In this document: piece after piece, positions 23,842-32,757 of the stretch
Layout of the letters: every line of letters starts with the position of its first letter
Position numbering within the stretch: position 1 is the first letter of the stretch
Assembly: GCF_002150505.1 (NCBI RefSeq)
Contig: NZ_MSSV01000002.1
Location: 1-64,000, forward strand
Source of the DNA: Algoriphagus ratkowskyi
GTDB taxonomy: Bacteria > Bacteroidota > Bacteroidia > Cytophagales > Cyclobacteriaceae
Length of the DNA stretch: 64,000 nucleotides
Reading direction: 5' to 3'
Notes under the pieces: generated by a model
Seen by the model: the letters and a program-made list of their open reading frames with translations, nothing else
Told to the model about the DNA's origin: nothing
Databases searched by the model: none
Translations under genes and position numbers: made by a program

Positions 23842-25082
23842 GCTTTAATAAAGAGTTTTTCTTCAATAAATTTTAGGTATTTGGCTGATAAGATTTCCCG
23901 GTCAAAATTATCTTTTACAAATTCATAGCCATTATTCCCTTCTCTTTCTATCCTTTCCGGATCGTTTAAATAGCTATGGATGACTTCTTTATAGTGTAAT
24001 AAATTCTCAGGCTCAACGTAAGAACCAGCCTTTGATTCTTCGATCAAATCTCTACTGACACCATCAATAGCCATCAGAACAGGTTTTTTGCATGACATGT
24101 AGTCAAAGGTCTTATTTGAATAGATCGTTTTAAACGCATCAACTTTTTTCAAAATACTTGCACCCATATCTGAGGCCAAAATGTATTGAAAGACTTCATT
24201 TTTAGGCACTGGATCTAGAAATATTACATTTTCAATCTGACGCCGTTCTTTCTCTTCTATTAAAAATGGCTTTCTCATTCCCGAACCTATTAAAACAAAC
24301 AGGACATTGGTATCCTTCAATTGCTCTGAAGCATCTAAAACCTGTATTAAATGGTTGGCTACTCCGTGTGCCCCAACATAAAGAATTACAAATTTGTTAT
24401 CCCAACCTAGCTTTTGTCTAAAGCCATTTGCATCAAATGATCTCGTCAATTCTTCCGAAATTCGAAAATCTGCACCGTTCGGAATAAAAATTATCTTATT
24501 TGGATCTACTCCTTTTTCATGAATTAGATTTTTTCTGAATGCAGGAGTAAGCACATTAATCAAATGAGCCTTTTTGTAAATGAACCGCTCAAGGTTATAT
24601 GCTAGTTTTATTAATAATTTACTTTTTAATACTCCTGTATCAATTGCTGATTCTGGCCATAAGTCACGTACTTCAAAAATTAAAGGAATTCGCTTAATTC
24701 TACTTATAAAATATCCGCTTATAGCTATAAATAAAGGTGGTGAAGTAACAAGCACAAAATCATACTTCTCTCTAGCCAAAAATAATCCTGCAAATAGAGA
24801 TGAAAACATAAATGAAAAATATGCCCACAACCTACCTAAAAAGCTTGAATTATAAGATTCCGAAACGTGAGTACGAATAACGTTAATCTCACCTTGCTTT
24901 TTACGTTTGTAAATCTTCCCCTTATAGTCATCGTGTTTTTCATTACCATTGTAATGAATCATACCTGCAATCACAGTCACCTTATTCCCATCTCTAACCC
25001 AACTGGCAGCCATTTCATTGAAGCGGGAACCTCCATGATCATTATCTTCCAAAAAATATTGATGTATCAGTAATATATTCAT
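23838..25082 (-). CDS. GT4-family glycosyltransferase (WbuB-like)
   Basis: 414 residues, GT-B fold. The N-terminal domain begins MNILLIHQYFLEDNDHGGSR, as in WbuB/PglA-type enzymes that act early in repeat-unit synthesis. LVTSPPLFIAISGYFISR and EVRDLWPESAID are also typical. The C-terminal half carries the nucleotide-sugar site (ILYVGAHGVANHLIQVLDA, and later a DYMSCKKPVLMAIDG segment). It probably adds the second sugar on the undecaprenyl-linked primer made by the adjacent phosphoglycosyl transferase. Donor and acceptor are unknown. ATGA overlaps with both neighbours. Confidence 0.88.
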   Translation of the reverse strand: MNILLIHQYFLEDNDHGGSRFNEMAASWVRDGNKVTVIAGMIHYNGNEKHDDYKGKIYKRKKQGEINVIRTHVSESYNSSFLGRLWAYFSFMFSSLFAGLFLAREKYDFVLVTSPPLFIAISGYFISRIKRIPLIFEVRDLWPESAIDTGVLKSKLLIKLAYNLERFIYKKAHLINVLTPAFRKNLIHEKGVDPNKIIFIPNGADFRISEELTRSFDANGFRQKLGWDNKFVILYVGAHGVANHLIQVLDASEQLKDTNVLFVLIGSGMRKPFLIEEKERRQIENVIFLDPVPKNEVFQYILASDMGASILKKVDAFKTIYSNKTFDYMSCKKPVLMAIDGVSRDLIEESKAGSYVEPENLLHYKEVIHSYLNDPERIEREGNNGYEFVKDNFDREILSAKYLKFIEEKLFIKA

Positions 25083-26989
25083 TCGTGTTTGTAAGCGAAA
25101 GTTGTTTTGACTTTTCGAGTATTTAATGGAATAGAAAGTCTTTTTATCTCAGAAAACTCCCCATAAAATTCACTGAAAAAACCTTTATCAAATTTTTCAT
25201 TTTTACTATAATCTACACAATCTGAAACGATTTGAAATTGGTCGAAATCATCAGAATTCCATATTTGATAAGCTTTCACATTATCTGGAACATTTAAAAT
25301 TTCATCGCTAACAGTCCACTTATTAGATCCTTTAAATTTTACTATTTTTCTTAAGTGGACGCAATTTCCAAAAAGAAATCTGAATGCCGAAATTTTACCT
25401 TGAAATTCCCATGATTCTTCTGTTTCAATGATTGAAGCTTGCAAACATTGTGTCCAAAAAAACCAAATAAACCTACTCCCCTTGAGCATTTGACTTTTAT
25501 GTTCTAAGCTTACGGTATTATGCCCTATTGTTCCTTCAAAATTTTCTTTTAACTCCGCATCACAATTATACTTGTAGGTTCCTGAATCTAAAAGAATATT
25601 CTTCCCATTCACCCAAATATCGACATGAAGATTATCTGCTTGTTGAGGTCTGTCTTTGTGACTGCCACACCTGATGAAGGTAAGGCTTTCTTGATCTCTT
25701 ATTACATAATACCCTCCTACCGTAAATGAATAATCCCCATCTCTCCTTTGCAATGATTCAAAATTGACATCTTTGTTTTCGTGTTTAATTCCCCACCAAT
25801 TCGATTCTTCCAACGCAATATCCTCATACAAGTAAGAACCAGTCAATAATTTGTGCAATGCATTCAGCTGTGGTCTGTAATCCCGAAAGTGCTGTTCGGA
25901 AAGTTGGAAAAAGAGAGCTCCATCATTTGCTCCATAGTTTGGCAGAAAACCACTTTTCTCATCCTGACATGTATACAAAAACTTCAACGACTCATATGCT
26001 CTACTGTAAACTGTTGAGCTAAAAGGTTTTTTATGTAATTCAGATAAGGTCAATCCCAATGACAGCAGCTGTACAACCACTCTATGGTAATTTGTGCTAA
26101 ACTGTAAAAATGTGCCATCCTCATAAATCTGATAAGCTATTTCTTCTTCAAACCACTTTCTTCCCTGAGCAGCCCAAATCTTTGTTTCTGGAATGAATGG
26201 GAACAAAAGCTCACTTAAAGTAAGGAATAAGGTTTCAGTGATTGCGTGATTATTCCTGACAGCAATCCGTGAAAAATCAATGTGATGAAATACATGATGC
26301 AAAGACCAATAAATGACTGGCTGAACCTTTTTCCAAAAAGCTTCATCAAAATGTGAAGAGTTGCGGTAAAAATTTAAAACGAAAGACCAGTTGAATATAC
26401 GTAAGGAAATCTCCTGACTACATCTCCAGTTTGGACCGCAGTTAATAGGATTGCTATCAATCCAACTTTCAATTTCATTTTTTACCCACTCGGAATGATC
26501 TTCACCAAAACTTTGGTCATACCTGATCACATCATGCAAATAAGTAAATCTTGATTTCTCCCAAACGTATTTTATATCACCTAATTCTGGATCAAAATCA
26601 GGTATTTCACTCCAATGTATTTGATTTGAGAAAACCTTTTTCGTCAACGGATGTGTAATCCAGTCATAATTTTCTCCTAAATCCAATTCCTGATGAAAGA
26701 AGAATCGAAAATTTCCTCTTTGGATTTTATCAAATCGCGCTTTAAGTGCAAGATCGGGAGTTACGTTGGTTGTAATATCCTCTCGCTGATCGAAAATAAA
26801 ATCTTTACAGCTTACTTTCCAGTCATTCCATGAAATGAAATATTTTAAAGGAACATCTGTAGGATGTCTCCTTTTAAGAGCTCCTGTCCGTTTTTCAATT
26901 TCATGAAAAACCCGATAATAAACATATCGGGGCCCCATATTTTGAATAAACTGTAGGAAAATTGGGATTTTTTTTAATTTTTGAATCAT
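25079..26989 (-). CDS. heparinase II/III-family protein, apparently cytosolic
   Basis: 636 residues. I start it at 26989 rather than 27007 because this ATG overlaps the upstream stop as ATGA. An N-terminal alpha/alpha toroid (about 90-350) contains RCSQEISLR and an NNHAITET motif near residue 248. The C-terminal beta-sandwich (about 370-620) holds the heparinase-type GSHKDRPQQADNLHVDIW and LLDSGTYKY. No signal peptide is visible, so a secreted degradative lyase is unlikely. In many Bacteroidota and Proteobacteria polysaccharide loci this family sits beside a bi-domain oxidoreductase, as here, and a biosynthetic or editing role is more plausible. The exact reaction is unknown. Confidence 0.85.
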   Translation of the reverse strand: MIQKLKKIPIFLQFIQNMGPRYVYYRVFHEIEKRTGALKRRHPTDVPLKYFISWNDWKVSCKDFIFDQREDITTNVTPDLALKARFDKIQRGNFRFFFHQELDLGENYDWITHPLTKKVFSNQIHWSEIPDFDPELGDIKYVWEKSRFTYLHDVIRYDQSFGEDHSEWVKNEIESWIDSNPINCGPNWRCSQEISLRIFNWSFVLNFYRNSSHFDEAFWKKVQPVIYWSLHHVFHHIDFSRIAVRNNHAITETLFLTLSELLFPFIPETKIWAAQGRKWFEEEIAYQIYEDGTFLQFSTNYHRVVVQLLSLGLTLSELHKKPFSSTVYSRAYESLKFLYTCQDEKSGFLPNYGANDGALFFQLSEQHFRDYRPQLNALHKLLTGSYLYEDIALEESNWWGIKHENKDVNFESLQRRDGDYSFTVGGYYVIRDQESLTFIRCGSHKDRPQQADNLHVDIWVNGKNILLDSGTYKYNCDAELKENFEGTIGHNTVSLEHKSQMLKGSRFIWFFWTQCLQASIIETEESWEFQGKISAFRFLFGNCVHLRKIVKFKGSNKWTVSDEILNVPDNVKAYQIWNSDDFDQFQIVSDCVDYSKNEKFDKGFFSEFYGEFSEIKRLSIPLNTRKVKTTFAYKHE

Positions 26990-29127
26990 TCCGATACTTG
27001 TTCCCATTGTCCAGTTTTCAAGCTCCTTAGGGCAGCTAAAGAAGCTTTACTAACATTAAATAGTTCATCTGATGGAATTGGTGGTTGTCCCCCCTGTTGG
27101 ATAAATTTAAAGTAGGTTTCAAATTGGTTTTTATGTCCTTTATCTAATTTGGTCTTCAAGTTTTTAAATCCTTTGACTCCAAATCCTGAAGTTTCTCGGT
27201 AATTATCCATTATCATGGTTTGTTCATTCCAATAAACCTCGAGTCTTTCTTTACTGTAGGCTTTTGATCCATTTGAAAAATAATTTATCACAGAATTACT
27301 TCCATTTTCATGTTTAACCAATAGTGTGGCATTATCAGTGTTTTCCTCAGGATTAAGCCCCATAGCATTCATGCACACTGCTTTGATTTTTGAACCTGTA
27401 AGAAAAACTGCCAAATCCAAATAATGGCAAGCTTCGCCTATTATTCTACCACCACCAACTTTCATATCGTGAACCCATACATTTGGCGGAATAAACCCTG
27501 CGTTCATAGTAGCAATCAATTGTATAGGAGTACCGGCATTGCCCAATGCTTTTTTCATAGCCATGGTATGCGGTGAAAAACGTCTGTTGAACCCTACCAT
27601 CAATGATGATTGACTTTGCTCTGAAAATTCCTTTTCAATTTGATCCAACTCTTTTAGCGTAAGCGCTAGTGGTTTTTCTACAAATACATGTTTTCCAGAT
27701 TTAATTCCTTCACTTACAAATTGTGCGTGGGAATTATGCCTGGTTGTAATGACTAGTGTATCTACTTCTTTATCCTGTAATATGGCATTATAATCTGTAG
27801 TAGAATTTTCAATTGCGTGCTTCTTCGCAAGTTGGGTGCCAGACAAGCCACCAGAGGATGCGATGTATTTGGTTCTCACTTCCAAATTCTTAATTGCCGG
27901 CAACAGAGTCATTTTAGTAAAATTACCTGCTCCGATTATCCCCATAACTCCTTTCGATATTGGGAATTTGGGAGTGTTGACGGCTAATGTCCTTTGTGAC
28001 TTTAACTGTTTTTCGCCTGCTTTTTCAGGATAAAGTAAAATACTTGCAATTGACTTAGAGCTTCCTATCTGACCATAAATCTCCAGAAAATTTTCTAAAG
28101 GTATTTGTTCTGTAATCAGTTCCTTTACTTTCAATTTCCCTGTTTTAAGGGAAAATAAAATAGACTCAAAATTTCTTTTTTCTGTCCACCGAACGAAAGG
28201 CAAAGGGTAATCCATACCTTTTTGTTCATAATCTTCATCATATCTACCTGGCCCGTAAGAGCAAGAAACTTGAAAAGTCAATTCCTTTTCATAAAAATCA
28301 GCTCGACTTATATCCAGTCCTATAACCCCAACTAAAATTATTCGCCCCCTTTTTCTAGACATTTTTGCAGCCTGAGAGATCACTTCGTTGGATTTGGTGG
28401 AAGCGGTAATTATTACACCATCAGCTCCTATTCCATCAGTGTGTAGCATCACAGTTTGGACAGGATCTCCAGAATCTTTGGGATTGATCGCAATAATTCC
28501 AAATGATGCGGCTAGTTGACATTTTGATTCATCTACATCAATTCCTATAACTTGACATCCATTTGCAATCAACATTTGAGCGGTCAACAAACCAATCAAA
28601 CCGAGCCCTGTCACAACGATGGTTTCACCGAAGCTAGGATTGCAAAGTCTGATTCCCTGAAGTCCAATGGATCCTATGACTGTGAATACAGCCTCTTCAT
28701 TGCTTACCTCAGCTGGTATTTTGGCTACAAGATTTTTTGGTACAGAAACATATTCAGCATGAGGCCCATTAGATACTACCCTATCTCCTATTTGAAAACC
28801 ACTTACGCCTTCACCTACTTCTTCTACCACTCCTACATTACAATACCCTAATGGAAGTGGCTGTTCTAACTTACTGAAAACCGTCTCTAAAGTGGGGATC
28901 AAACCTTCCGCTTTAATTTTATCCAAAACCATTTTAACCTTATCCGGCTGTTGACGGGCTTTCTGGATTAAATTGGCTTTACCAAATTCCACCAACATTC
29001 TTTCTGTGCCCAATGAGACAAGAGAGTGAGTGGTGCGAATCAATAAATTGCCGCGGGAAGAAACTGGAGCTGGAATCTCCTCTAAAATAGTTTCCCCAGT
29101 TTTAAATGATTGAATGATTTGTTTCAT
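26986..29127 (-). CDS. bi-domain oxidoreductase: alcohol dehydrogenase fused to Gfo/Idh/MocA
   Basis: 713 residues. Residues 1-345 are a medium-chain alcohol dehydrogenase-like domain (GroES-like start, then the Rossmann motif VVTGLGLIGLLTAQ). From about 392 on there is a Gfo/Idh/MocA dehydrogenase (GIIGAGNFTKMTLLPAI, EKPLALTLKELDQI, GFNRRFSPH, GEACHYLDL). Such fusions are recurrent in exopolysaccharide clusters, where they accompany the heparinase-like gene encoded next. They are presumed to oxidise, reduce or epimerise a glycan or nucleotide-sugar intermediate with NAD(P), but no substrate is established. A dispersed leader repeat fills the gap upstream of the start codon. Confidence 0.9.
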   Translation of the reverse strand: MKQIIQSFKTGETILEEIPAPVSSRGNLLIRTTHSLVSLGTERMLVEFGKANLIQKARQQPDKVKMVLDKIKAEGLIPTLETVFSKLEQPLPLGYCNVGVVEEVGEGVSGFQIGDRVVSNGPHAEYVSVPKNLVAKIPAEVSNEEAVFTVIGSIGLQGIRLCNPSFGETIVVTGLGLIGLLTAQMLIANGCQVIGIDVDESKCQLAASFGIIAINPKDSGDPVQTVMLHTDGIGADGVIITASTKSNEVISQAAKMSRKRGRIILVGVIGLDISRADFYEKELTFQVSCSYGPGRYDEDYEQKGMDYPLPFVRWTEKRNFESILFSLKTGKLKVKELITEQIPLENFLEIYGQIGSSKSIASILLYPEKAGEKQLKSQRTLAVNTPKFPISKGVMGIIGAGNFTKMTLLPAIKNLEVRTKYIASSGGLSGTQLAKKHAIENSTTDYNAILQDKEVDTLVITTRHNSHAQFVSEGIKSGKHVFVEKPLALTLKELDQIEKEFSEQSQSSLMVGFNRRFSPHTMAMKKALGNAGTPIQLIATMNAGFIPPNVWVHDMKVGGGRIIGEACHYLDLAVFLTGSKIKAVCMNAMGLNPEENTDNATLLVKHENGSNSVINYFSNGSKAYSKERLEVYWNEQTMIMDNYRETSGFGVKGFKNLKTKLDKGHKNQFETYFKFIQQGGQPPIPSDELFNVSKASLAALRSLKTGQWEQVSE

Positions 29128-29133
29128 AATGAT

Positions 29134-29232
29134 TATAATTTCTTTTCAATGGCCATAAGGAATCTCTCAGGGTAAAATCATTCCAGTGTGTGACTTTTTA
29201 GTCATGCCTATCTGCCTCAGGCATGCTCGATT
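29134..29232 (-). repeat. dispersed leader repeat, copy C
   Basis: Read on the minus strand it begins AATCGAGCATGCCTGAGG, contains GAATGATTTTACCC and TGAGAGATTCC, and ends GAAAAGAAATTATA seven bases before the ATG of the bi-domain oxidoreductase. It shares the CGAGCATG, TGAGAGATTCC and AAGAAATTATA blocks with copy A (4030-4116). It also contains a GCATGCCTGAGGCAGATAGGCATG near-inverted repeat (given here only as coordinates 29204-29227). Confidence 0.6.
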
Positions 29233-29237
29233 ACATA

Positions 29238-30764
29238 CTACTTATGGTATTCTGAATTTTGAGTCTTTAACTTATCTTCTATTTCTAAGCAAAGTTTGGT
29301 TGATTTTAAAGTTTTTAAATCATCACCCGAACTTCCCTGATGGATTTTCTTCCCTATTTCCTTGTACATTTTTCGTAGATATGCCAGCTTATCAGTTTTA
29401 TAGGTTCGGATAATTTTCTCATTGGATTCACTTTGATAAAGTAACGAATCCTTAACAAATGCTCTTCTACCCGGAACCGAAAATTCCACATATTCTCTCA
29501 TCCCAATGCGGTTTGAACCGGTATCTGAAAGGGTGATAATTCCAGATGCACCATTAACCAGCTTAATTTGAATCACTAAATCTTCTTTGGTGAGCTGGTC
29601 CACTTGAAAGCCACTCCAATCACAATAATCATTTAAATAAAGAAAATGATCTATCCAATGACAACCATTAGAAATAATCCTACTGCCAGAAACAGGCCAA
29701 TTATACCAATGATATTTATCCAAAGGGATTTCAAATACGGTAGCTTTAAAATGTATTGGATCTCCGTGCTGAACTTTTAAGTCTTCTCTTAAAAACTCAT
29801 TGTAAATCTGATACCTCTTTTGAAAACATTGGAAAAATGGAGTTTTCATTTCACCAGCTACCTTTACAAATTGCTGATAATCTTCCCAAGTAGTAGCAAT
29901 AGGTTTTTCTATAACGGGAATCACACCTTTCTCTAATGCTGAAATGGCTAATTGTGCATGAGTATGATGAAAACCTGCAATTAACCAGACAGGGAATTTA
30001 GAGTCTTCATCATCCGAATAGGGAGAGGTAGAAACGCTAGATAATTTAGAATTAATAAATAAAGAAGGGTCAACCTCGTGGACACGCGCCAATTCTACAT
30101 AAGGCCGAAGATAAGGTAAGGTAATAGTTCTTGCATAATTCCCGTATCCAAACAATACTGCCTCCTTTGCACTTTTGGTTTTTTGAATTTTCTCAAGCTC
30201 GAATGATTTTTCAACAGTAAAGACCTGATCTACAGGTGTAAATTCCAAGGACTGTACCTGCTTAATCAGATTACTTAAAACCTCGTGACTTGGCGAAAAT
30301 CGATCTCCTGAAAAAACTGGAAATACTTGATCAAACGCCTGCAAAAGCTCTTCGTCAAGCAACCCAAAAGGAAAAGTAGCCCATCCATCTTTCCTTATGG
30401 AATTTCCAAGAGTGGGAATAATCCAGTTTTTTGAAACTGATATTTTTGATTGATATTTTTGAGATGCGGGGTGGAAAAACCAATATTCTTTTCCATCCAA
30501 TTCACCTAAGCCCACTACCATCCATTTGTCATTTCTGATTTTTTCAGCAAATGAGCGGGATAGTGACTTTCTGAGGACATCATTAAATTTGTAAACCTGA
30601 AAATAATTCCAAAGTTTAGTCAATTTACTTCCGGAATAACTTATCCCACTATTCCCGCTAGGTTTTAAAACTGCATAAGAATTAACCTGAAGCATCACTT
30701 CCAAATCCGAGCAATAGGGATCTGGAACATTGGAGATGAGTGTATTTTGAAAACCTACGTTCAT
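29238..30764 (-). CDS. Gfo/Idh/MocA oxidoreductase with a 200-residue N-terminal extension
   Basis: 508 residues. The NAD-binding Rossmann motif is internal (AVLFGYGNYARTITLPYL, around residue 205), followed by EKPIATTWEDYQQF, CFQKRYQIYNEF and the C-terminal NGCHWIDHFLYL typical of the family. Residues 1-200 form an extra domain that I do not recognise. The architecture recalls the neighbouring bi-domain enzyme, but the N-terminal part is not an obvious alcohol dehydrogenase. The start overlaps the upstream glycosyltransferase stop by 4 nt. It is probably a modifying dehydrogenase for a sugar of the polysaccharide; substrate unknown. Confidence 0.83.
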   Translation of the reverse strand: MNVGFQNTLISNVPDPYCSDLEVMLQVNSYAVLKPSGNSGISYSGSKLTKLWNYFQVYKFNDVLRKSLSRSFAEKIRNDKWMVVGLGELDGKEYWFFHPASQKYQSKISVSKNWIIPTLGNSIRKDGWATFPFGLLDEELLQAFDQVFPVFSGDRFSPSHEVLSNLIKQVQSLEFTPVDQVFTVEKSFELEKIQKTKSAKEAVLFGYGNYARTITLPYLRPYVELARVHEVDPSLFINSKLSSVSTSPYSDDEDSKFPVWLIAGFHHTHAQLAISALEKGVIPVIEKPIATTWEDYQQFVKVAGEMKTPFFQCFQKRYQIYNEFLREDLKVQHGDPIHFKATVFEIPLDKYHWYNWPVSGSRIISNGCHWIDHFLYLNDYCDWSGFQVDQLTKEDLVIQIKLVNGASGIITLSDTGSNRIGMREYVEFSVPGRRAFVKDSLLYQSESNEKIIRTYKTDKLAYLRKMYKEIGKKIHQGSSGDDLKTLKSTKLCLEIEDKLKTQNSEYHK

Positions 30765-31768
30765 TTATTAATTACTTCTAGAAGCTTTAAAATTTCATTT
30801 TCAATTTTAAGCTTTGTGGTTGGTAGAGATGTATCTATAGAAGTCTCAATCGCCTCAGCAATTGAATCAATATTCCATGGATCAAATGTATATGAGGGTT
30901 CAATTACCTCATGAACGAAAGGCAGATCTGAGGCGATTACCTTCATACCATATTGAGCTGCTTCTATTAATCCCAACCCAAAACTTTCTTGAGTTGATGG
31001 AAATAACAAATATCCGCCTTTGGAATAAATTGATTTCAGCTGATCAGAAGTGCACCAACCAAGATTTTTTACTGAAACTCCTTCACTTTGCAATGTTTCA
31101 ACTTTTTTTATAAGCTCTGGATATTGTGCACTTATCGTCAGATTAAGAGAAATCATCGGATTTTTCAAATATGCTTTTTTAAAGGCTTCCAACAAATTGT
31201 TGTGCATCTTATTTGGGTGACCATCACTGATATAATAATATTCGTGAAGAGATCTTTTTTCAGAGTCAGGATAAGAAAATGTGTTGAAAAAAGGAATCAC
31301 AATGATTTTATCAGGATTGATTTTCCAATGTTTCTCCATCTCCCTTTTCATAAATGGCGTCTGAACGCACCAGAAATCAGTGTTTTTCTTAAGAAATCGA
31401 ACAATAATTGATTTTACTTTATACCCAATTGCAACTTTAAAAGGAAAATCTGGACCTGTATAGAATAATACAGAGTTATGGAGATAAGTGAAAACTTTAG
31501 CTTTTAGTCTGATTGCGGGAGGAACATTTCCAAAACACAAAATTGACGTGAACTTGTTAAAGTTATTTTTATAAAATTCATGCCTTTCGATAAGGCTATT
31601 TGGAATGAATTTTACCTGATTTGGAGGCAAAAAATCATATGAATTTTTCACTCGTTGATCAAGTAAAAAAAAAGTATCTGGATGTTTCTCAAAAAGTTGA
31701 GGGACCAGATAATCCAAGAGAACTTTTCCTCCGCTATTGTTTATAAATACAGCATCTAGTAAAATCAT
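30761..31768 (-). CDS. glycosyltransferase, GT-B fold (GT4-like)
   Basis: 335 residues. The N-terminus MILLDAVFINNSGGKVLLDY fits the glycine-rich opening of GT4 enzymes, and the C-terminal donor-binding motif ESFGLGLIEAAQYGMKVIAS has the two spaced glutamates of the family (EX7E). No signal peptide or membrane segment. It is 2 nt from the next glycosyltransferase upstream and overlaps the oxidoreductase downstream, so it belongs to one operon. Substrate unknown. Confidence 0.85.
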   Translation of the reverse strand: MILLDAVFINNSGGKVLLDYLVPQLFEKHPDTFFLLDQRVKNSYDFLPPNQVKFIPNSLIERHEFYKNNFNKFTSILCFGNVPPAIRLKAKVFTYLHNSVLFYTGPDFPFKVAIGYKVKSIIVRFLKKNTDFWCVQTPFMKREMEKHWKINPDKIIVIPFFNTFSYPDSEKRSLHEYYYISDGHPNKMHNNLLEAFKKAYLKNPMISLNLTISAQYPELIKKVETLQSEGVSVKNLGWCTSDQLKSIYSKGGYLLFPSTQESFGLGLIEAAQYGMKVIASDLPFVHEVIEPSYTFDPWNIDSIAEAIETSIDTSLPTTKLKIENEILKLLEVINK

Positions 31769-31770
31769 CT

Positions 31771-32751
31771 TTACTTATCTAAAGATTTGTACACTGCTTC
31801 ATACTGACTTGCTATTGAGGATAATGAAAACCTTTCGATATTTTTCAATCCTTTTTCTACAAGCACTTCATAAAATTCTTGATCTTCGACAAGTTTACAG
31901 ATAGCATCTCTAATTTGCTCTACATCTAGCGGATTTACTAAAAAACTAGATTCATCCCCTCCAATTTCTGGCATAGAACTACAATTAGATGTAATCACTG
32001 GTCTCCCAATAGCCTGTGATTCAATAATTGGCATTCCAAAACCTTCGTATTCGGAAGCAAAATACAACATATCGGACTCCTCATATGCTTCTAACAGTTG
32101 ATCAAAACTCAAATCAACTCTTTGTTCATAATCTATTTTATAAGAACTCAATTTCTCCAAAATCCTTTTATCGAAAAATTTATTTATCAATAGAAGTTTA
32201 ACGTCCAAACCTTTACAGGCCTCAATCAGCCTTAAAACATTTTTATTGTCCCCACTCCCTACTTGCAGAATAACAGGTTTGGAATTGGATTTTCTATCTT
32301 TAAAATGAAACCCTGGTAATAAGGGATTGTGAATTACGATTACTTTATCAGGATCCATATTCACCTCCTGAAGAAGTTCACTTTTAGTATGATCTGATAT
32401 AACAGTGACTAGGTCAGAAATTTTACACGGATCAGTTAACCAGATTTTTTTATACAATTTCTTCTTAAATCCGGAAAGACTGTATTTATAATATCCAATA
32501 TCATGAATAGTTAACAAATTTGTCTTGTTTCTAAACCCGTACGCCAAGAAATGAACATCCCCAGTAATGTGATTTATTTTTCCGGAATTTTTATTTGCAT
32601 ATAATACAGAGCTTAACCTTCCAAGATCAGCTGGCAAATTATAATTGTTCACCTCTACCTTCTTACTCAGCTCTCCCCTTATAGCCCCAAAAAGCTGTTC
32701 AAATGTATAATTTCCAGGGCGTGGTTCTCTATTAAAATGATGAACAATCAT
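31771..32751 (-). CDS. glycosyltransferase, GT4 family
   Basis: 326 residues. GT-B features: the acceptor domain begins MIVHHFNREPRPGNYTFE, then a donor domain with VILQVGSGDNKNVLRLIEAC and the EX7E motif SEYEGFGMPIIESQAIGRPV. It is similar in architecture to mannosyltransferase/GT4 members of capsule loci. It lies 6 nt from the CgeB-like glycosyltransferase upstream. Donor and acceptor cannot be deduced. Confidence 0.85.
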   Translation of the reverse strand: MIVHHFNREPRPGNYTFEQLFGAIRGELSKKVEVNNYNLPADLGRLSSVLYANKNSGKINHITGDVHFLAYGFRNKTNLLTIHDIGYYKYSLSGFKKKLYKKIWLTDPCKISDLVTVISDHTKSELLQEVNMDPDKVIVIHNPLLPGFHFKDRKSNSKPVILQVGSGDNKNVLRLIEACKGLDVKLLLINKFFDKRILEKLSSYKIDYEQRVDLSFDQLLEAYEESDMLYFASEYEGFGMPIIESQAIGRPVITSNCSSMPEIGGDESSFLVNPLDVEQIRDAICKLVEDQEFYEVLVEKGLKNIERFSLSSIASQYEAVYKSLDK

Positions 32752-32757
32752 TAAGAT

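Noticed and set aside
25079..27007. Heparinase-like protein as a secreted polysaccharide lyase with start at 27007
   Set aside because: No signal peptide appears with either start; the 26989 start gives the ATGA junction used elsewhere in the operon.
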